Shown: positions 26,158 through 35,772 of the stretch, piece by piece | Position numbering within the stretch: the stretch's first letter is position 1 | Layout of the letters: every line of letters begins with the position of its first letter | Origin: GCA-2686295 sp964402995 | Lineage (GTDB): Archaea > Nanobdellota > Nanobdellia > Woesearchaeales > GCA-2686295 | DNA: 64,000 nucleotides | Reading direction: 5' to 3' | Assembly (NCBI GenBank): GCA_964402995.1 | Contig: CAYOEA010000006.1 | Location: forward strand, 60,516 to 124,515 | The notes under the pieces: model-generated | Seen by the model: only the letters and a program-made list of their open reading frames with translations | What the model was told of the DNA's origin: nothing | Databases searched by the model: none | Program-made: the position numbers and the translations under genes

Positions 26158-26335
26158 ATTTTGAAAACCTCTTTAGTTATATTATAAAGAAGGACAATTC
26201 CTTATAAATAGTTTACCATGGCTTCTAATTCATTCAAAGTTAAGAAAAAACCAAACAATATCACAACACATATAAATAATTTCGAAACCTGAGTACTTCC
26301 ACATAAATAAATAGTCAGCCTGAATAAAACAATTA

Positions 26336-26427
26336 AATTTAACGAAGTTTATCTGTTAAATTCTCAAATACTATTTGCAAGATAGAAAAGAAGAAAAAGA
26401 AACTAATTATTATATGAATATTAGTTT
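26336..26427 (+). promoter_or_regulatory. Two inverted repeats in the leader of the 26444 gene
   Basis: AATTTAAC (26336-26343) faces GTTAAATT (26355-26362). AAACTAAT (26400-26407) faces ATTAGTTT (26420-26427). The second ends four bases before the SD-like GTGAGG and 16 bases before the ATG, so as RNA it could control ribosome access. The first could be an operator for the divergent regulator. Confidence 0.4.
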
Positions 26428-26443
26428 AAAGTGAGGCAACAAC

Positions 26444-26995
26444 ATGCAATTAACAGACATAGTAAAAAAATATCCTACATTTCATTTAACAAAACCAAGA
26501 ACTTATACTGGAAGAATGCTTGAAAAGATGCTTGATTCAGATAATGATTCTCCAGAAAAACATATGGACAGAAGCAGATTAGCCATATTAGCTAAATTAA
26601 ATCCTAAAAATTTACTAAAAAAGAAAAATAAAGCAGAAATAACAAGATTTGATCCTGATCAAGAATATGGGTTTTGGATTGAGTACGCATTTTCACCAGC
26701 CATATATGAACAATTTCAAGAAGAAATAGATAACGAAATAAATTATTCAGCAGTTGGTCTTGGAGAATTTCTTAGTGATGGTTTCTTTAAATCAAACCCA
26801 AAATACAAGGTTAATATTTTTAGATCTTTCAAACTATTTGATGATGGACCTGAAACAGCCATGGGGCGAACTGGAAGAATTCATTACTTAATTATGGATA
26901 AAAATCAAGCCGAAAATTTTGATTTAAACATTGCAGAAAAAGAATTAAAACTAGGTGAAATAGCCAAATTAGAATACAAAGAAATAAAAAAATAA
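26444..26995 (+). CDS. Uncharacterised soluble protein
   Basis: A 183-residue protein with no membrane segment, signal peptide or cysteine. A basic N-terminal half (LNPKNLLKKKNKAEI) is followed by a mixed domain with FDPDQEYGFWIEYAFSP and DDGPETAMGRTGRIHYLIMD. I recognise no family. A GTGAGG SD supports the start. It is transcribed in the same direction as the next gene, which has its own TATA box, so they need not be one operon. Confidence 0.6.
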   Translation: MQLTDIVKKYPTFHLTKPRTYTGRMLEKMLDSDNDSPEKHMDRSRLAILAKLNPKNLLKKKNKAEITRFDPDQEYGFWIEYAFSPAIYEQFQEEIDNEINYSAVGLGEFLSDGFFKSNPKYKVNIFRSFKLFDDGPETAMGRTGRIHYLIMDKNQAENFDLNIAEKELKLGEIAKLEYKEIKK

Positions 26996-27006
26996 ATTAA
27001 ACAAAA

Positions 27007-27014
27007 TTTATATA
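27007..27014 (+). promoter_or_regulatory. TATA box, leaderless promoter
   Basis: TTTATATA is centred 26-27 nt before the ATG at 27037, with no SD in between. This is the standard leaderless layout in this genome. Confidence 0.65.
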
Positions 27015-27036
27015 CCATTTAAACCACTCGTTTACT

Positions 27037-27819
27037 ATGGATGAACATCATTGGAGAGCATGGATTGATAAATCCAAGAAAATCCAAGAAAAATATGAAC
27101 ATAATAAAAAGCTGATAGTTGTAGCTCTAGAATCTCACAAAAGCAGAATGTTTCAAGAATATCAGGATAAAGAAGTCTTAATACTACTATTTTTTCTTAA
27201 AAAGATTATTGATGTACAAGAAAGTCTTGCTAATAGGTTGATCAATGGTACAAAGTTATTTTTAGGAAATATTCACAATAGAAATTCTCCTTATCAACTC
27301 GCATTTCTTGAAGAATGGACTCGCGAAATTCATAATGATGGATTAAAAATTAGAGATGTCTTTGAAAAAGAACAAAGTACACTATCTCATCTTAGCGAAG
27401 AATTCTCACATATTGAAGGTAAAGTTTCTCTTAAAGACATTGAAGAGGGAGTATTTTACACTAAGATTACCGAGCACCAATTAAAAAAAATAACTGAAAA
27501 AATAATTGAACATTTACCTCAATCTAAAACTAAAGTGATTAAATCAGTTCATAAAAATATTTCTTTAGAAATAAGATATGAAAAATCAATTAAGAAAGAA
27601 CTAATCCTTAGAACTAGAAACTTCATTCATAAAACCAGATTTAATTTACAAGAATTCATTGTAAATAATAGATCACAAGTCATAGCTCAAGAAGCATTTA
27701 TTTGCGTAACAATAGTCTTCGCAGTTAGTCAAGTTCTTACTCCTGAATTAATTGATGAAATTAGTTTGTTAAATCAATACCTAAGTCCAATTCTAAAAAA
27801 GTATGGATTTAATATCTAA
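27037..27819 (+). CDS. Uncharacterised helical protein
   Basis: A 260-residue, predicted mostly alpha-helical and soluble protein. It opens MDEHHWRAWIDKSKKIQEKY and contains long charged helices (KKIIDVQESLANRLINGTKL; HLPQSKTKVIKSVHKNISL). One moderately hydrophobic helix (AFICVTIVFAVSQVL) lies near residue 225. No family is recognised. It precedes corA by 53 nt, so a link to CorA or to ion homeostasis is possible but unproven. Confidence 0.6.
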   Translation: MDEHHWRAWIDKSKKIQEKYEHNKKLIVVALESHKSRMFQEYQDKEVLILLFFLKKIIDVQESLANRLINGTKLFLGNIHNRNSPYQLAFLEEWTREIHNDGLKIRDVFEKEQSTLSHLSEEFSHIEGKVSLKDIEEGVFYTKITEHQLKKITEKIIEHLPQSKTKVIKSVHKNISLEIRYEKSIKKELILRTRNFIHKTRFNLQEFIVNNRSQVIAQEAFICVTIVFAVSQVLTPELIDEISLLNQYLSPILKKYGFNI

Positions 27820-27872
27820 ATATTTAAATAGGAATTACAAGATTAAAAAATAATAAAGGGGTTGAATATTAA

Positions 27873-28817
27873 ATGTTAGATGTTTTAGAATTTGATGGAC
27901 ACAGTGTTTATGATACTTCTATTAACAATATGAATTTTCATCATCTAAAATGGATTAATAGTGTTAATCCTACTAAAGAAGAGAAAGATTTACTTAAACA
28001 ATATGTTGGACTTTCAAATCTTGAACTCGAAAAATGTCTCGATCCAAATGAAAGACCTATAACTTCCGAACTTGAACATTTCTCATTATTAATTTTCAAA
28101 GCACCACACAAAGCACTTGATAGAATACACGCACCATCATTTGCAATTCTCATATCTAAAAACTTAATTGTAACAATTCAGAAAAAAGAAGTTGATTCAA
28201 TAAAAAAACTTTGGTCAGTAGAAGAAGATCATAAACATAAATTATTTCATAAAGGATCAAGTGCCATCGCGTATGAACTTTTAGAAATGGTAATGGATCA
28301 TTACTTTGAGATTCTTGATGACATTGAGAAAGAAATTGATATTGTTGAAAATAAAGTTTTCCACAGCACAGATAAAAGTTCTGTTAAAAAAATATTCAAA
28401 CTAAAAAAAACTTTAATCTTCTTTCATAAAGCATTAGCAGGAAATAGAGAAGTTCTACTTAACATCACAAATGATTCTAGCGAAAAAATTGATGATAAAT
28501 ATATTCCAAAATTCATGTATGTTCATGAAGATAACATTCAACTTATTGATATGACTGCAACGTATAGAGATATTCTTACTAGTGCACTCGATATTTATCT
28601 TAGTAATGAATCAAACAATCTAAACAATATAATGAAAAGAATGACTGCATTCGCATCATTTATTCTTATTCCAACATTCATCACTGGTCTTTATGGAATG
28701 AACTTTAAATTTTTCCCAGAGCTTAGTTGGAAATATGGTTATTTATTTGCATGGGGATTAATTATTGCATGTATTGTTGGATTATACATTTATTTTAAAA
28801 AGAAAGATTGGATATAA
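27873..28817 (+). CDS. corA: CorA-family divalent metal transporter
   Basis: A 314-residue protein. The large N-terminal cytoplasmic domain has the family's long helices (VMDHYFEILDDIEKEIDIVE). Two C-terminal membrane helices follow, the first ending in the signature YGMNF. The GMN motif forms the selectivity mouth of the CorA pentamer for Mg2+ and related ions. The C-terminus is basic (FKKKDWI), as usual. Length is normal. The KefB-like antiporter follows after 81 nt. Confidence 0.93.
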   Translation: MLDVLEFDGHSVYDTSINNMNFHHLKWINSVNPTKEEKDLLKQYVGLSNLELEKCLDPNERPITSELEHFSLLIFKAPHKALDRIHAPSFAILISKNLIVTIQKKEVDSIKKLWSVEEDHKHKLFHKGSSAIAYELLEMVMDHYFEILDDIEKEIDIVENKVFHSTDKSSVKKIFKLKKTLIFFHKALAGNREVLLNITNDSSEKIDDKYIPKFMYVHEDNIQLIDMTATYRDILTSALDIYLSNESNNLNNIMKRMTAFASFILIPTFITGLYGMNFKFFPELSWKYGYLFAWGLIIACIVGLYIYFKKKDWI

Positions 28818-28898
28818 AACTCACCTCATAAAACCCTTGTTCTAGTCAATAACTTTATATACCATAACTTACAAATATTTTATTAGAGGTGTAGATTT

Positions 28899-30593
28899 TT
28901 GAGTAATATATTCTTTGACATTGGAATCATGATTATTTTTGCGACTATACTAGGTTATTTTGGTCGTATGTTAAAACAACCATTAATTCCATTATACATC
29001 TTAGCAGGAGTCATAATTGGACCTGTAGGTTTTGGCTTAATTACTGATTCAGAAGTTATTATGACTCTATCAGAAATTGGAGTTGCATTTTTATTATTCG
29101 TTGTAGGTCTTGAATTAGACTTAAGAAAACTAAAAGATGTAGGAGCAGTTATACTAACAGGAAGTGCCGCACAAATAATCTTAATGTTTGGTGCAGGATT
29201 ACTTGTTGGATTTGGACTTGGATTTTCTGATCAAACACTAATTTATTTTGGATTAATTGTAAGCTTTAGTTCAACCATGGTTGTAATTAAACTTCTTGCA
29301 GACAGAAATGAATTAGAAACATTACATGGAAGAATTGTTATTGGAATTTTACTTATGGAAGATTTATTCGCAATAATCGCTCTTTCAGTTGTTCAAACTC
29401 TTGGAGATTTCTCAGCATTATTCTTAATAGAAGCACTTCTTAAAGCATGTGCACTAATCTTTATCACATATATTGCAAGCAAGTACATATTTCCAACCAT
29501 CTTTAAGTATGGTGCAAAAACTCAAGAAATGTTATTCTTAGTTGCAATAACTATCTGTTTTTCATTTGGAATGCTTAGTGTATTTTTCAATTTTTCAATT
29601 GCAATTGGAGCATTTCTAGCAGGAATCGCATTAGCAAACTTACCATATAATGTAGAAATTGAAAGTAAAGTTCGATCGCTAAGAGATTTCTTTGCCACGT
29701 TGTTTTTTGTATCATTAGGTATGAAACTAATATTTACTAATATGCAAGAATGGATTATGCCTTTAATAGCTTTAATCCTGATAATAATTATTTTCAAGCC
29801 ATTGTTAATTACAATTATCCTAAGCATTTTTGGTTATAAAAGAAGAACTTCATTTATGACCAGTTCTTCATTAGCACAAACTTCAGAATTCTCATTAATA
29901 ATTGTAGCTCAAGGACTTTTAATGGGGCATTTAACAGATGAGTTTTTGTCCATGACAATTCTGCTCTTGGTTGTAACAATAACAATTACAACTTATTTAA
30001 TAAAATATGATGATACCATCTATCGTAAATCAAATAAATTATTCAAAATATTTGAAAAACTTAGACGCTATAATTTCGAAGTTGATTTTGTTGAAGAAAA
30101 ACAAACTCATAAAGCAATTTTAGTTGGTTATGATAGAATTGGTTACTCCATTGCAAAAGCTCTTGAACGTATGAAAAAAGAATATTTAGTTGTAGATTTC
30201 AATCCAGACATCATTAAGAAACTTATTAAAAAAAAACAACCTTGTCTTTATGGTGATGTTGGCGATGTTGATCTTCTTGACAGACTCAAACTTAATCAAG
30301 TTGAAATGGTAATCTCAACCATCCCACAAGAAGATGCAGCAATACTATTAATCAAAAAAGTTAGAGAGCATAATCGTAAAGCTTTAATCATTGTAACAAG
30401 CACAGATGCAGAAGGAGCATTAGAATTATATGAAGAAGGTGCAGACTACGTTATAGTCCCACATTTACTTGGTGGAAACCATGTTAGCATCATGCTTGAA
30501 GATATTTCTTACGACTTAGATAAGCTTATTCAAGCTAAGATTTCTCACATAAGAGAACTTAGAGAAAGAAAAAGCTTCCATCATCGTCGATAA
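28899..30593 (+). CDS. CPA2 cation:proton antiporter with TrkA-N domain (KefB-like)
   Basis: A 564-residue protein. About twelve membrane helices (residues 1-375) include LLFVVGLELDLRKLKDVG and FFATLFFVSLGMKLIF, conserved in the CPA2 family. A soluble RCK/TrkA-N domain follows: KAILVGYDRIGYSIAKALER binds the nucleotide, with GYDRIG in place of the usual GxGxxG. It ends in a TrkA-N beta-alpha series. The start is TTG at 28899 with SD GAGGT eight bases upstream. It probably exchanges K+ or Na+ for H+ under nucleotide control. Confidence 0.9.
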   Translation: MSNIFFDIGIMIIFATILGYFGRMLKQPLIPLYILAGVIIGPVGFGLITDSEVIMTLSEIGVAFLLFVVGLELDLRKLKDVGAVILTGSAAQIILMFGAGLLVGFGLGFSDQTLIYFGLIVSFSSTMVVIKLLADRNELETLHGRIVIGILLMEDLFAIIALSVVQTLGDFSALFLIEALLKACALIFITYIASKYIFPTIFKYGAKTQEMLFLVAITICFSFGMLSVFFNFSIAIGAFLAGIALANLPYNVEIESKVRSLRDFFATLFFVSLGMKLIFTNMQEWIMPLIALILIIIIFKPLLITIILSIFGYKRRTSFMTSSSLAQTSEFSLIIVAQGLLMGHLTDEFLSMTILLLVVTITITTYLIKYDDTIYRKSNKLFKIFEKLRRYNFEVDFVEEKQTHKAILVGYDRIGYSIAKALERMKKEYLVVDFNPDIIKKLIKKKQPCLYGDVGDVDLLDRLKLNQVEMVISTIPQEDAAILLIKKVREHNRKALIIVTSTDAEGALELYEEGADYVIVPHLLGGNHVSIMLEDISYDLDKLIQAKISHIRELRERKSFHHRR

Positions 30594-30694
30594 ACAACAA
30601 TATTTATATAGTGAAAATGACCAAATAAGTTTAATAAGATGTACAAAAATAGTTTTAATTTTTGTATAACCCAAAAATTCAGAGGATTTTGCAC

Positions 30695-32236
30695 ATGTCA
30701 GAATATTCAAAACTACTAGTTAAACACGGATTTATGAATGCAGCAGGTGAAGCTAAATTCAGCTCTATGGCTCCAAAACAAAAGGATGAAGCCATAAAAT
30801 CTATGACTGATAAAGAAGCTGAAATATATGCAAATGAAGAAAATGCAGAAGTTGCACCTATTCAACAAGTTCTTGATAGAAATTATACTCAATACGTTAA
30901 AACAGGATTTCCTGAACCATTTAAACGTTATAAAATGGTTTTTCAATCTAATGAGGCATCTATTGAAGAACCTTATTATTGGATTCTAAGTCAACTTAGA
31001 GTTGATTTGTCATTTACTCAATTTCATAAAACTGTTGATAACATGGCCGCTTCAGAACAAAGTTCATTTTGGGGAGCTGCTCAACAAAGACTTAAAATTC
31101 AACAAGATAGCATTAGCCAATACCTTGCAACTATCGGAAATATGATTAAAAATTTATTTCAGCTTGTTAGAGAATTAAGAATTATTGATGAACGTATTGA
31201 ACTTTACGACAAATGGGATAAATCAAAAAGTGCAGATGTTACACTTAAAGGATTATATGTTGACCTTGTTGAAGGTGCAACTAAAAACCCAGGTTCAGTT
31301 TATGGTCTTGCACAAAATGTAGGATTTACAATTTTACCTGATCTTTTCTTTAACACGCACGTTCACACTCCTGAAGCAGTAGATAATGTTGTTGATAATA
31401 TGAAATATAATGTTCAAGTAAAAAATGTTCTAAGAAGAAAATTATATTCTTATGTTAATTGGAAAGAAAAAACAGATAAAGAAATTAGAGCTAGAAGAAA
31501 ATTCCAAACTAAATACTTAAAACAACATTGGGCTGCGATCAAAATGTACATGGAATGGCTTAAACCTTATCTTAGAAATGTACGACGAATGCAGATGAAA
31601 GAAAAGAATATTGAAAGTGTAGATATTGTTTCTGCTTTTGAGACTGCAGTTACTGAAATTGAATTTATTGCTGCAAAAGAAACTGATACAGGAACTCATC
31701 CTGTGATACTAGTTTCATTCAGACATTTATCATCACCTCAAATGAACTTCCAAAAAGATCAATATGCTCATAAAGGACCAGCTCATAATGGTAGAATTGA
31801 AATGGAATTTAGAGCTTATGGTTGGACTCCAAAACAAATTGAGAGTTTTAAAAATTATAGACGTGAAGAAACATTCGAATTATTTAGTGCTATTGATGAA
31901 TCTGTAAAAGCTGCAATGGACGCACTAGGTGATGATTTAGAAAAATACCTTGCAGAAGCAGACGGAATATCCACTAGTCCAAAAGATGACGGAATTCCCA
32001 CTAAAATAAAACGATCAAGAGCTGGCGCTTTAAGTGCAATAGATCCATTCATCTCAGTCTTTAGAGGATTTTGGGAACTGTTTGAATCATTAATTCCTAT
32101 TTCAAGTTTTATCCCTAATAAAAAGAAAGGCGGAAGCAAACCAAGATCTGATGACAAAGCAAAAATATCTGCAAACAATGGATTATGGTTAGTTTATAAA
32201 AATTTCAAAAAAGCTCATCGTATGATAACATGGTAA
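30695..32236 (+). CDS. Uncharacterised protein, first gene of a three-gene operon
   Basis: A 513-residue, predicted soluble and largely helical protein. Segments that may help recognition are EEPYYWILSQLRVDLSFTQF, KLYSYVNWKEKTDKEIRARR and PVILVSFRHLSSPQMNF. Near the end is a Lys/Ser-rich linker (NKKKGGSKPRSDDKAK). The frame extends to a TTG at 30662, but ATG at 30695 has an SD (AGAGGA) at good spacing and is used. It overlaps the next gene by 7 nt, so translation is coupled. No family or motif is recognised. Confidence 0.7.
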   Translation: MSEYSKLLVKHGFMNAAGEAKFSSMAPKQKDEAIKSMTDKEAEIYANEENAEVAPIQQVLDRNYTQYVKTGFPEPFKRYKMVFQSNEASIEEPYYWILSQLRVDLSFTQFHKTVDNMAASEQSSFWGAAQQRLKIQQDSISQYLATIGNMIKNLFQLVRELRIIDERIELYDKWDKSKSADVTLKGLYVDLVEGATKNPGSVYGLAQNVGFTILPDLFFNTHVHTPEAVDNVVDNMKYNVQVKNVLRRKLYSYVNWKEKTDKEIRARRKFQTKYLKQHWAAIKMYMEWLKPYLRNVRRMQMKEKNIESVDIVSAFETAVTEIEFIAAKETDTGTHPVILVSFRHLSSPQMNFQKDQYAHKGPAHNGRIEMEFRAYGWTPKQIESFKNYRREETFELFSAIDESVKAAMDALGDDLEKYLAEADGISTSPKDDGIPTKIKRSRAGALSAIDPFISVFRGFWELFESLIPISSFIPNKKKGGSKPRSDDKAKISANNGLWLVYKNFKKAHRMITW

Positions 32237-32835
32237 CTGATTCAATTAAACGTGAAAGACTAGAAAGACTCGCAGACCTTAGAAGAAAAAAAGAATCAGA
32301 AATAAATGAATTAGAAGAAAAAAAGAAAAAAGAATTAGAAGAACTTCAAGAAAAAAACAAAAAAGAATTACAAGAAGCAGAAGAACGTTTACAATCAGAA
32401 ATGGTTGAACTTACAGCTCAAGAAGAAGAAGAAATTCTTCAAGTTTTAAGAAAAGAACTTGACAGCATAAAAGAAGAAGAAATAAATCTTGAAGAAACAG
32501 TTATTCAAGAAAAAATCTCAGCTGAAGCTTATGAACAATCAGCAAATCAAACCTCATACACAGCACCTATTGAAGAAATACTTTCAAGCCCGGATGCAAT
32601 TTATCAAAGAGGAGATTTATATCAAAATTTAAGAGAAACATTAACAAGAGTTGAAAACGGACAATATTTATCACAACAAGAAATGAATAAGTTTGAAAAA
32701 GTTCGACAAGAATTTTCCAGTGTTCATCAACCAAAAGAAGATAGTTTTGGTTATGTCAATCGTTCAAAACAAATATTAAACGCAGTTGAAGATAAACTTT
32801 CACAATCATTGTATAAAAGAGGTGACGACCATTAA
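32230..32835 (+). CDS. Coiled-coil protein, second gene of the operon
   Basis: A 201-residue protein. Residues 5-90 form a highly charged Glu/Lys coiled coil (LEELQEKNKKELQEAEERL). The second half is more mixed, with DAIYQRGDLYQNLRETLTRV and a C-terminal helix (SKQILNAVEDKLSQSLYKRG). There is no enzyme motif. It overlaps both neighbours, so it is presumably a structural subunit or adaptor joining their products. This role is inferred from context. Confidence 0.7.
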   Translation: MVTDSIKRERLERLADLRRKKESEINELEEKKKKELEELQEKNKKELQEAEERLQSEMVELTAQEEEEILQVLRKELDSIKEEEINLEETVIQEKISAEAYEQSANQTSYTAPIEEILSSPDAIYQRGDLYQNLRETLTRVENGQYLSQQEMNKFEKVRQEFSSVHQPKEDSFGYVNRSKQILNAVEDKLSQSLYKRGDDH

Positions 32836-34879
32836 TTTTCCTAACGGATACTACCATGTTATGGACAGAGGATATTTTAACGAAAAAGAAGGTGGATACG
32901 CCGAAGATAGTGGAACACTTCCAACAGGCGAAAAACCTTGGAATATAGATTTAGGTCCACAAGAAATAGGTTCTTCACTTAATCCATTTCAACATCAACT
33001 TCAAGCTTTAAATGCTAAAATAAAAGAAGGAGCATCTAAAGTTGAATTCGAATTCTTTGGTCAAGGTAAAGGAAATAAAGAGCGTGCAACACCAGAAAGT
33101 TTTGATAAAGTTGAACGTGAAGAAATGAGAAACTTGGCTTTAATTAACGAAGTTACAAGCAGTACTCACGCAACTGTAGGCGTAGAAGGTTTAGCAGGTT
33201 TTAATGGTCAAAAAGGATTTGACGAACAAACTAGAGATCAGGGAATTAGAGAAGTTAAAAAAGCCATTGATTTTGCAGCAGAAGCTACAACTGGAGGAGC
33301 AGTAGTTCTTCATACAGGTGAATGGTCAAGACCTATTTATGATTCTCATAATAATGATAAAACTAATGGTGAGATATTTCAGTTTAAAGGATATCAAGAA
33401 GAAGATATTCGTGCACCAATGATGGCTGTTGATGATAGAACTGGAGAACTTATTGCAATGAGAAAAGATACTACTCTTTACGAACCAAAGTTCAAAACAG
33501 TCCAAGATTATGAAAAAGAAAAAGGAATCAAACTTCAAGGATCAAGAGATGAATCTAATGGAGAAACTTACGAAGGAAGTGACTGGATTGGAGATGATGG
33601 AAGTGTTATCAAAAGAAAATGGGAATTTGATACTGAAAAAACTGATGATATGTTCTTAAGAATCCCTCATTGGAATAAAGATAAAAGAAACTTTGAGACA
33701 GAATCTAGAGACTGGAATTATTTCCAAAAAAGAGCAAAAGAATGGAATGAAGACCATAATAATGGACAAAGATTAACTGCTGAAGAAATATTTGCAAAAA
33801 CTCAATATATGAATAATGTACTTCAATCAAAAGGAAGTGCTTTATACTACGCTCAAAGATATGAAAGAGAATCAGAGAGACTTGAAGCAACAAGAAAAGC
33901 GTATGATTTTTATAAAAAACTAGATGAAAGTCCTAATCTTACCGATGAAGAAAAAAGAGGATTATTTACTCAAAAACAAAGATATAATGATTTAATACCA
34001 CCTGAAAGCATAAAAATAAAAGATTATTTAGAACAAGAAATGCGTGAAGCAGAAAACAGTATTCGTCACGTTCACGAAGCATCAGCTGCAGCAGATGTTC
34101 AAACTAGAAAAGCACAGGACTCATTAAAACATGTTGCAACAGTTGAAAATTATGGAATAAAAAAATCTGCTGAGTCCGTCGCAGATCTTGGAATTCATCT
34201 TTGGAAAAAATATGAAGCAAACAAAGATAAATTAAAAAATCCACTTTATTTAGCTCCTGAAAATTGGCACCCAAGCAGTTATGGAAGTCATCCAGATGAA
34301 CTTGCCAATCTAATTGAAAAAGGCAGAAGTGAAATGGTCAATAAACTTAAAACTAGCATGGGTGAAGACAGAGCTAAAGAAATTGCAAATAAACATATTA
34401 AAACAACATTTGATATAGGTCATCTAAATCTTTGGAAAAGTCATATGGAAAGAAAAGAAAATGAATCTGATGAAAAATTCGATAAAAGATTCTCAAGATG
34501 GGCTATGGGCAAAATTGAAATGCTTCATAAAAGAAAAATTTTAGGCCATATACATTTAAGTGATAACTTTGGTTATGATGATGAACATTTAACTCTTGGA
34601 AGAGGTAATGCCCCAATTAAAGAAATGGTAGAATTCCTTAAAGAAAAAGGCTATGATGATTTTATTGCAGAACCTGGAAGTTTTAACGCACAAAGTGTTC
34701 TTTCTGATGCTTGGACTACTATGGGAAGTCCAGTATATAGTATTGGCTCTGGACAAGGTCAAAGATTTAGTCAAGTTCACAATATGCATTTTGGTTATCA
34801 GTCACCACCATTAAATATTGTAGGCGCATATTCGCCTATTAATGATGATAAAACTTGGTCTGAATTACCATTAGAATAA
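32831..34879 (+). CDS. Endonuclease IV/xylose isomerase-like TIM-barrel protein, ATT start
   Basis: About 682 residues. The barrel strands and metal-type residues are VEFEFFGQG, ATVGVEGL, VLHTGEW, FDIGHLN, GHIHLSDN followed by DDEHLTLGRG, and DFIAEPGS. These match the AP-endonuclease-2/sugar isomerase TIM fold, where His/Glu/Asp bind metals. A long helical insertion (about 320-460) interrupts the barrel. The SD GAGGTGA (32819-32825) is spaced for ATT at 32831. A GTG at 32822 lies inside that SD and is the alternative. Whether it acts on DNA or sugars is unknown. Confidence 0.75.
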   Translation: MNFPNGYYHVMDRGYFNEKEGGYAEDSGTLPTGEKPWNIDLGPQEIGSSLNPFQHQLQALNAKIKEGASKVEFEFFGQGKGNKERATPESFDKVEREEMRNLALINEVTSSTHATVGVEGLAGFNGQKGFDEQTRDQGIREVKKAIDFAAEATTGGAVVLHTGEWSRPIYDSHNNDKTNGEIFQFKGYQEEDIRAPMMAVDDRTGELIAMRKDTTLYEPKFKTVQDYEKEKGIKLQGSRDESNGETYEGSDWIGDDGSVIKRKWEFDTEKTDDMFLRIPHWNKDKRNFETESRDWNYFQKRAKEWNEDHNNGQRLTAEEIFAKTQYMNNVLQSKGSALYYAQRYERESERLEATRKAYDFYKKLDESPNLTDEEKRGLFTQKQRYNDLIPPESIKIKDYLEQEMREAENSIRHVHEASAAADVQTRKAQDSLKHVATVENYGIKKSAESVADLGIHLWKKYEANKDKLKNPLYLAPENWHPSSYGSHPDELANLIEKGRSEMVNKLKTSMGEDRAKEIANKHIKTTFDIGHLNLWKSHMERKENESDEKFDKRFSRWAMGKIEMLHKRKILGHIHLSDNFGYDDEHLTLGRGNAPIKEMVEFLKEKGYDDFIAEPGSFNAQSVLSDAWTTMGSPVYSIGSGQGQRFSQVHNMHFGYQSPPLNIVGAYSPINDDKTWSELPLE

Positions 34880-34977
34880 ATTAAAATAATATTAAATTTT
34901 GAATTACAAACAAATAATATTTAGGACAACATTTATATAATAAATAACTAATATCAAACTTAAAAGAGGTGTGATTA

Positions 34978-35772
34978 ATGGAGTTTAAGATAGAGAAGAA
35001 AAAAAAGAATTCTCATAAATATGAAAAAACAGACATTGATCTAGCTTATTCTTTTGGAAAAAAAGTATACAAAGAATTTGGAACGTTTATTAAAGCAATA
35101 GTTCTTTTTGGTAGTGCAGCTAGAAAAAAGAAATCTAGTAATGATATTGATATCTTAGTTGTTGTCGATGACATAACTTTAAATCTAAATAAAGAATTAG
35201 TTCAAACATACAGAATTATGATGCAAAAACTAGTTGCAGATGTTTCAACTAAAATCCATGTTACAACTTTAAAATTCACTAATTTCTGGGAATATGTTCG
35301 TTCGGGCGATCCTGTTGCAGTTAATATTCTAAGAGATGGTTTTGCACTTATAGATACTGGTTTTTTTGAACCTTTACAAACATTATTACACCAAGGTAGA
35401 ATCCGACCAAGTCCAGAAGCTATGTGGAGTTATTTTACTAGAGCACCACTTACTATTACTAATGCAAAATGGCACATTCTTCAAGCCGTAACTGACCTTT
35501 ATTGGGCTGTTATAGATTCGGCTCATGCAGCTTTAATGAAAGCAGGGGAAGTTCCTCCTAGTCCTGAACATGCAGCAGATCTTCTTGAATCAAAACTTGT
35601 AAAAACAGGCCTCATAAATAAAAAATATCCTAAAATAATGAAAAAGTTTTATGATACTATGAAAATGATAGAACATAGAGAAATTAAAGAAATTTCAGGA
35701 GAACAATATCAAGAATATCTAAAAGAAGCTCAAGATTTCGTTTTAGCAATACAAGAATTCATTAAAAAATAA
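34978..35772 (+). CDS. Nucleotidyltransferase with HEPN-like helical C-terminus
   Basis: A 264-residue protein. The MNT-type motif is IVLFGSAARKKKSSNDIDIL (residues about 41-60): GS followed by two Asp for metal binding. A third acidic position follows in the KLVADVSTKIHVTT strand. The C-terminal half (about 155-260) is a helical bundle like HEPN/KNTase-C domains (AKWHILQAVTDLYWAVIDSA). In MNT-HEPN toxin-antitoxin pairs these are separate proteins. Here both are fused and no clear R-X4-H RNase motif is visible. SD AGAGGTG precedes the ATG. Confidence 0.75.
   Translation: MEFKIEKKKKNSHKYEKTDIDLAYSFGKKVYKEFGTFIKAIVLFGSAARKKKSSNDIDILVVVDDITLNLNKELVQTYRIMMQKLVADVSTKIHVTTLKFTNFWEYVRSGDPVAVNILRDGFALIDTGFFEPLQTLLHQGRIRPSPEAMWSYFTRAPLTITNAKWHILQAVTDLYWAVIDSAHAALMKAGEVPPSPEHAADLLESKLVKTGLINKKYPKIMKKFYDTMKMIEHREIKEISGEQYQEYLKEAQDFVLAIQEFIKK

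Noticed and set aside
34978..35772. MNT-HEPN toxin-antitoxin module
   Set aside because: Both domains are in one chain, no second gene is paired with it, and the HEPN RNase motif is not visible.
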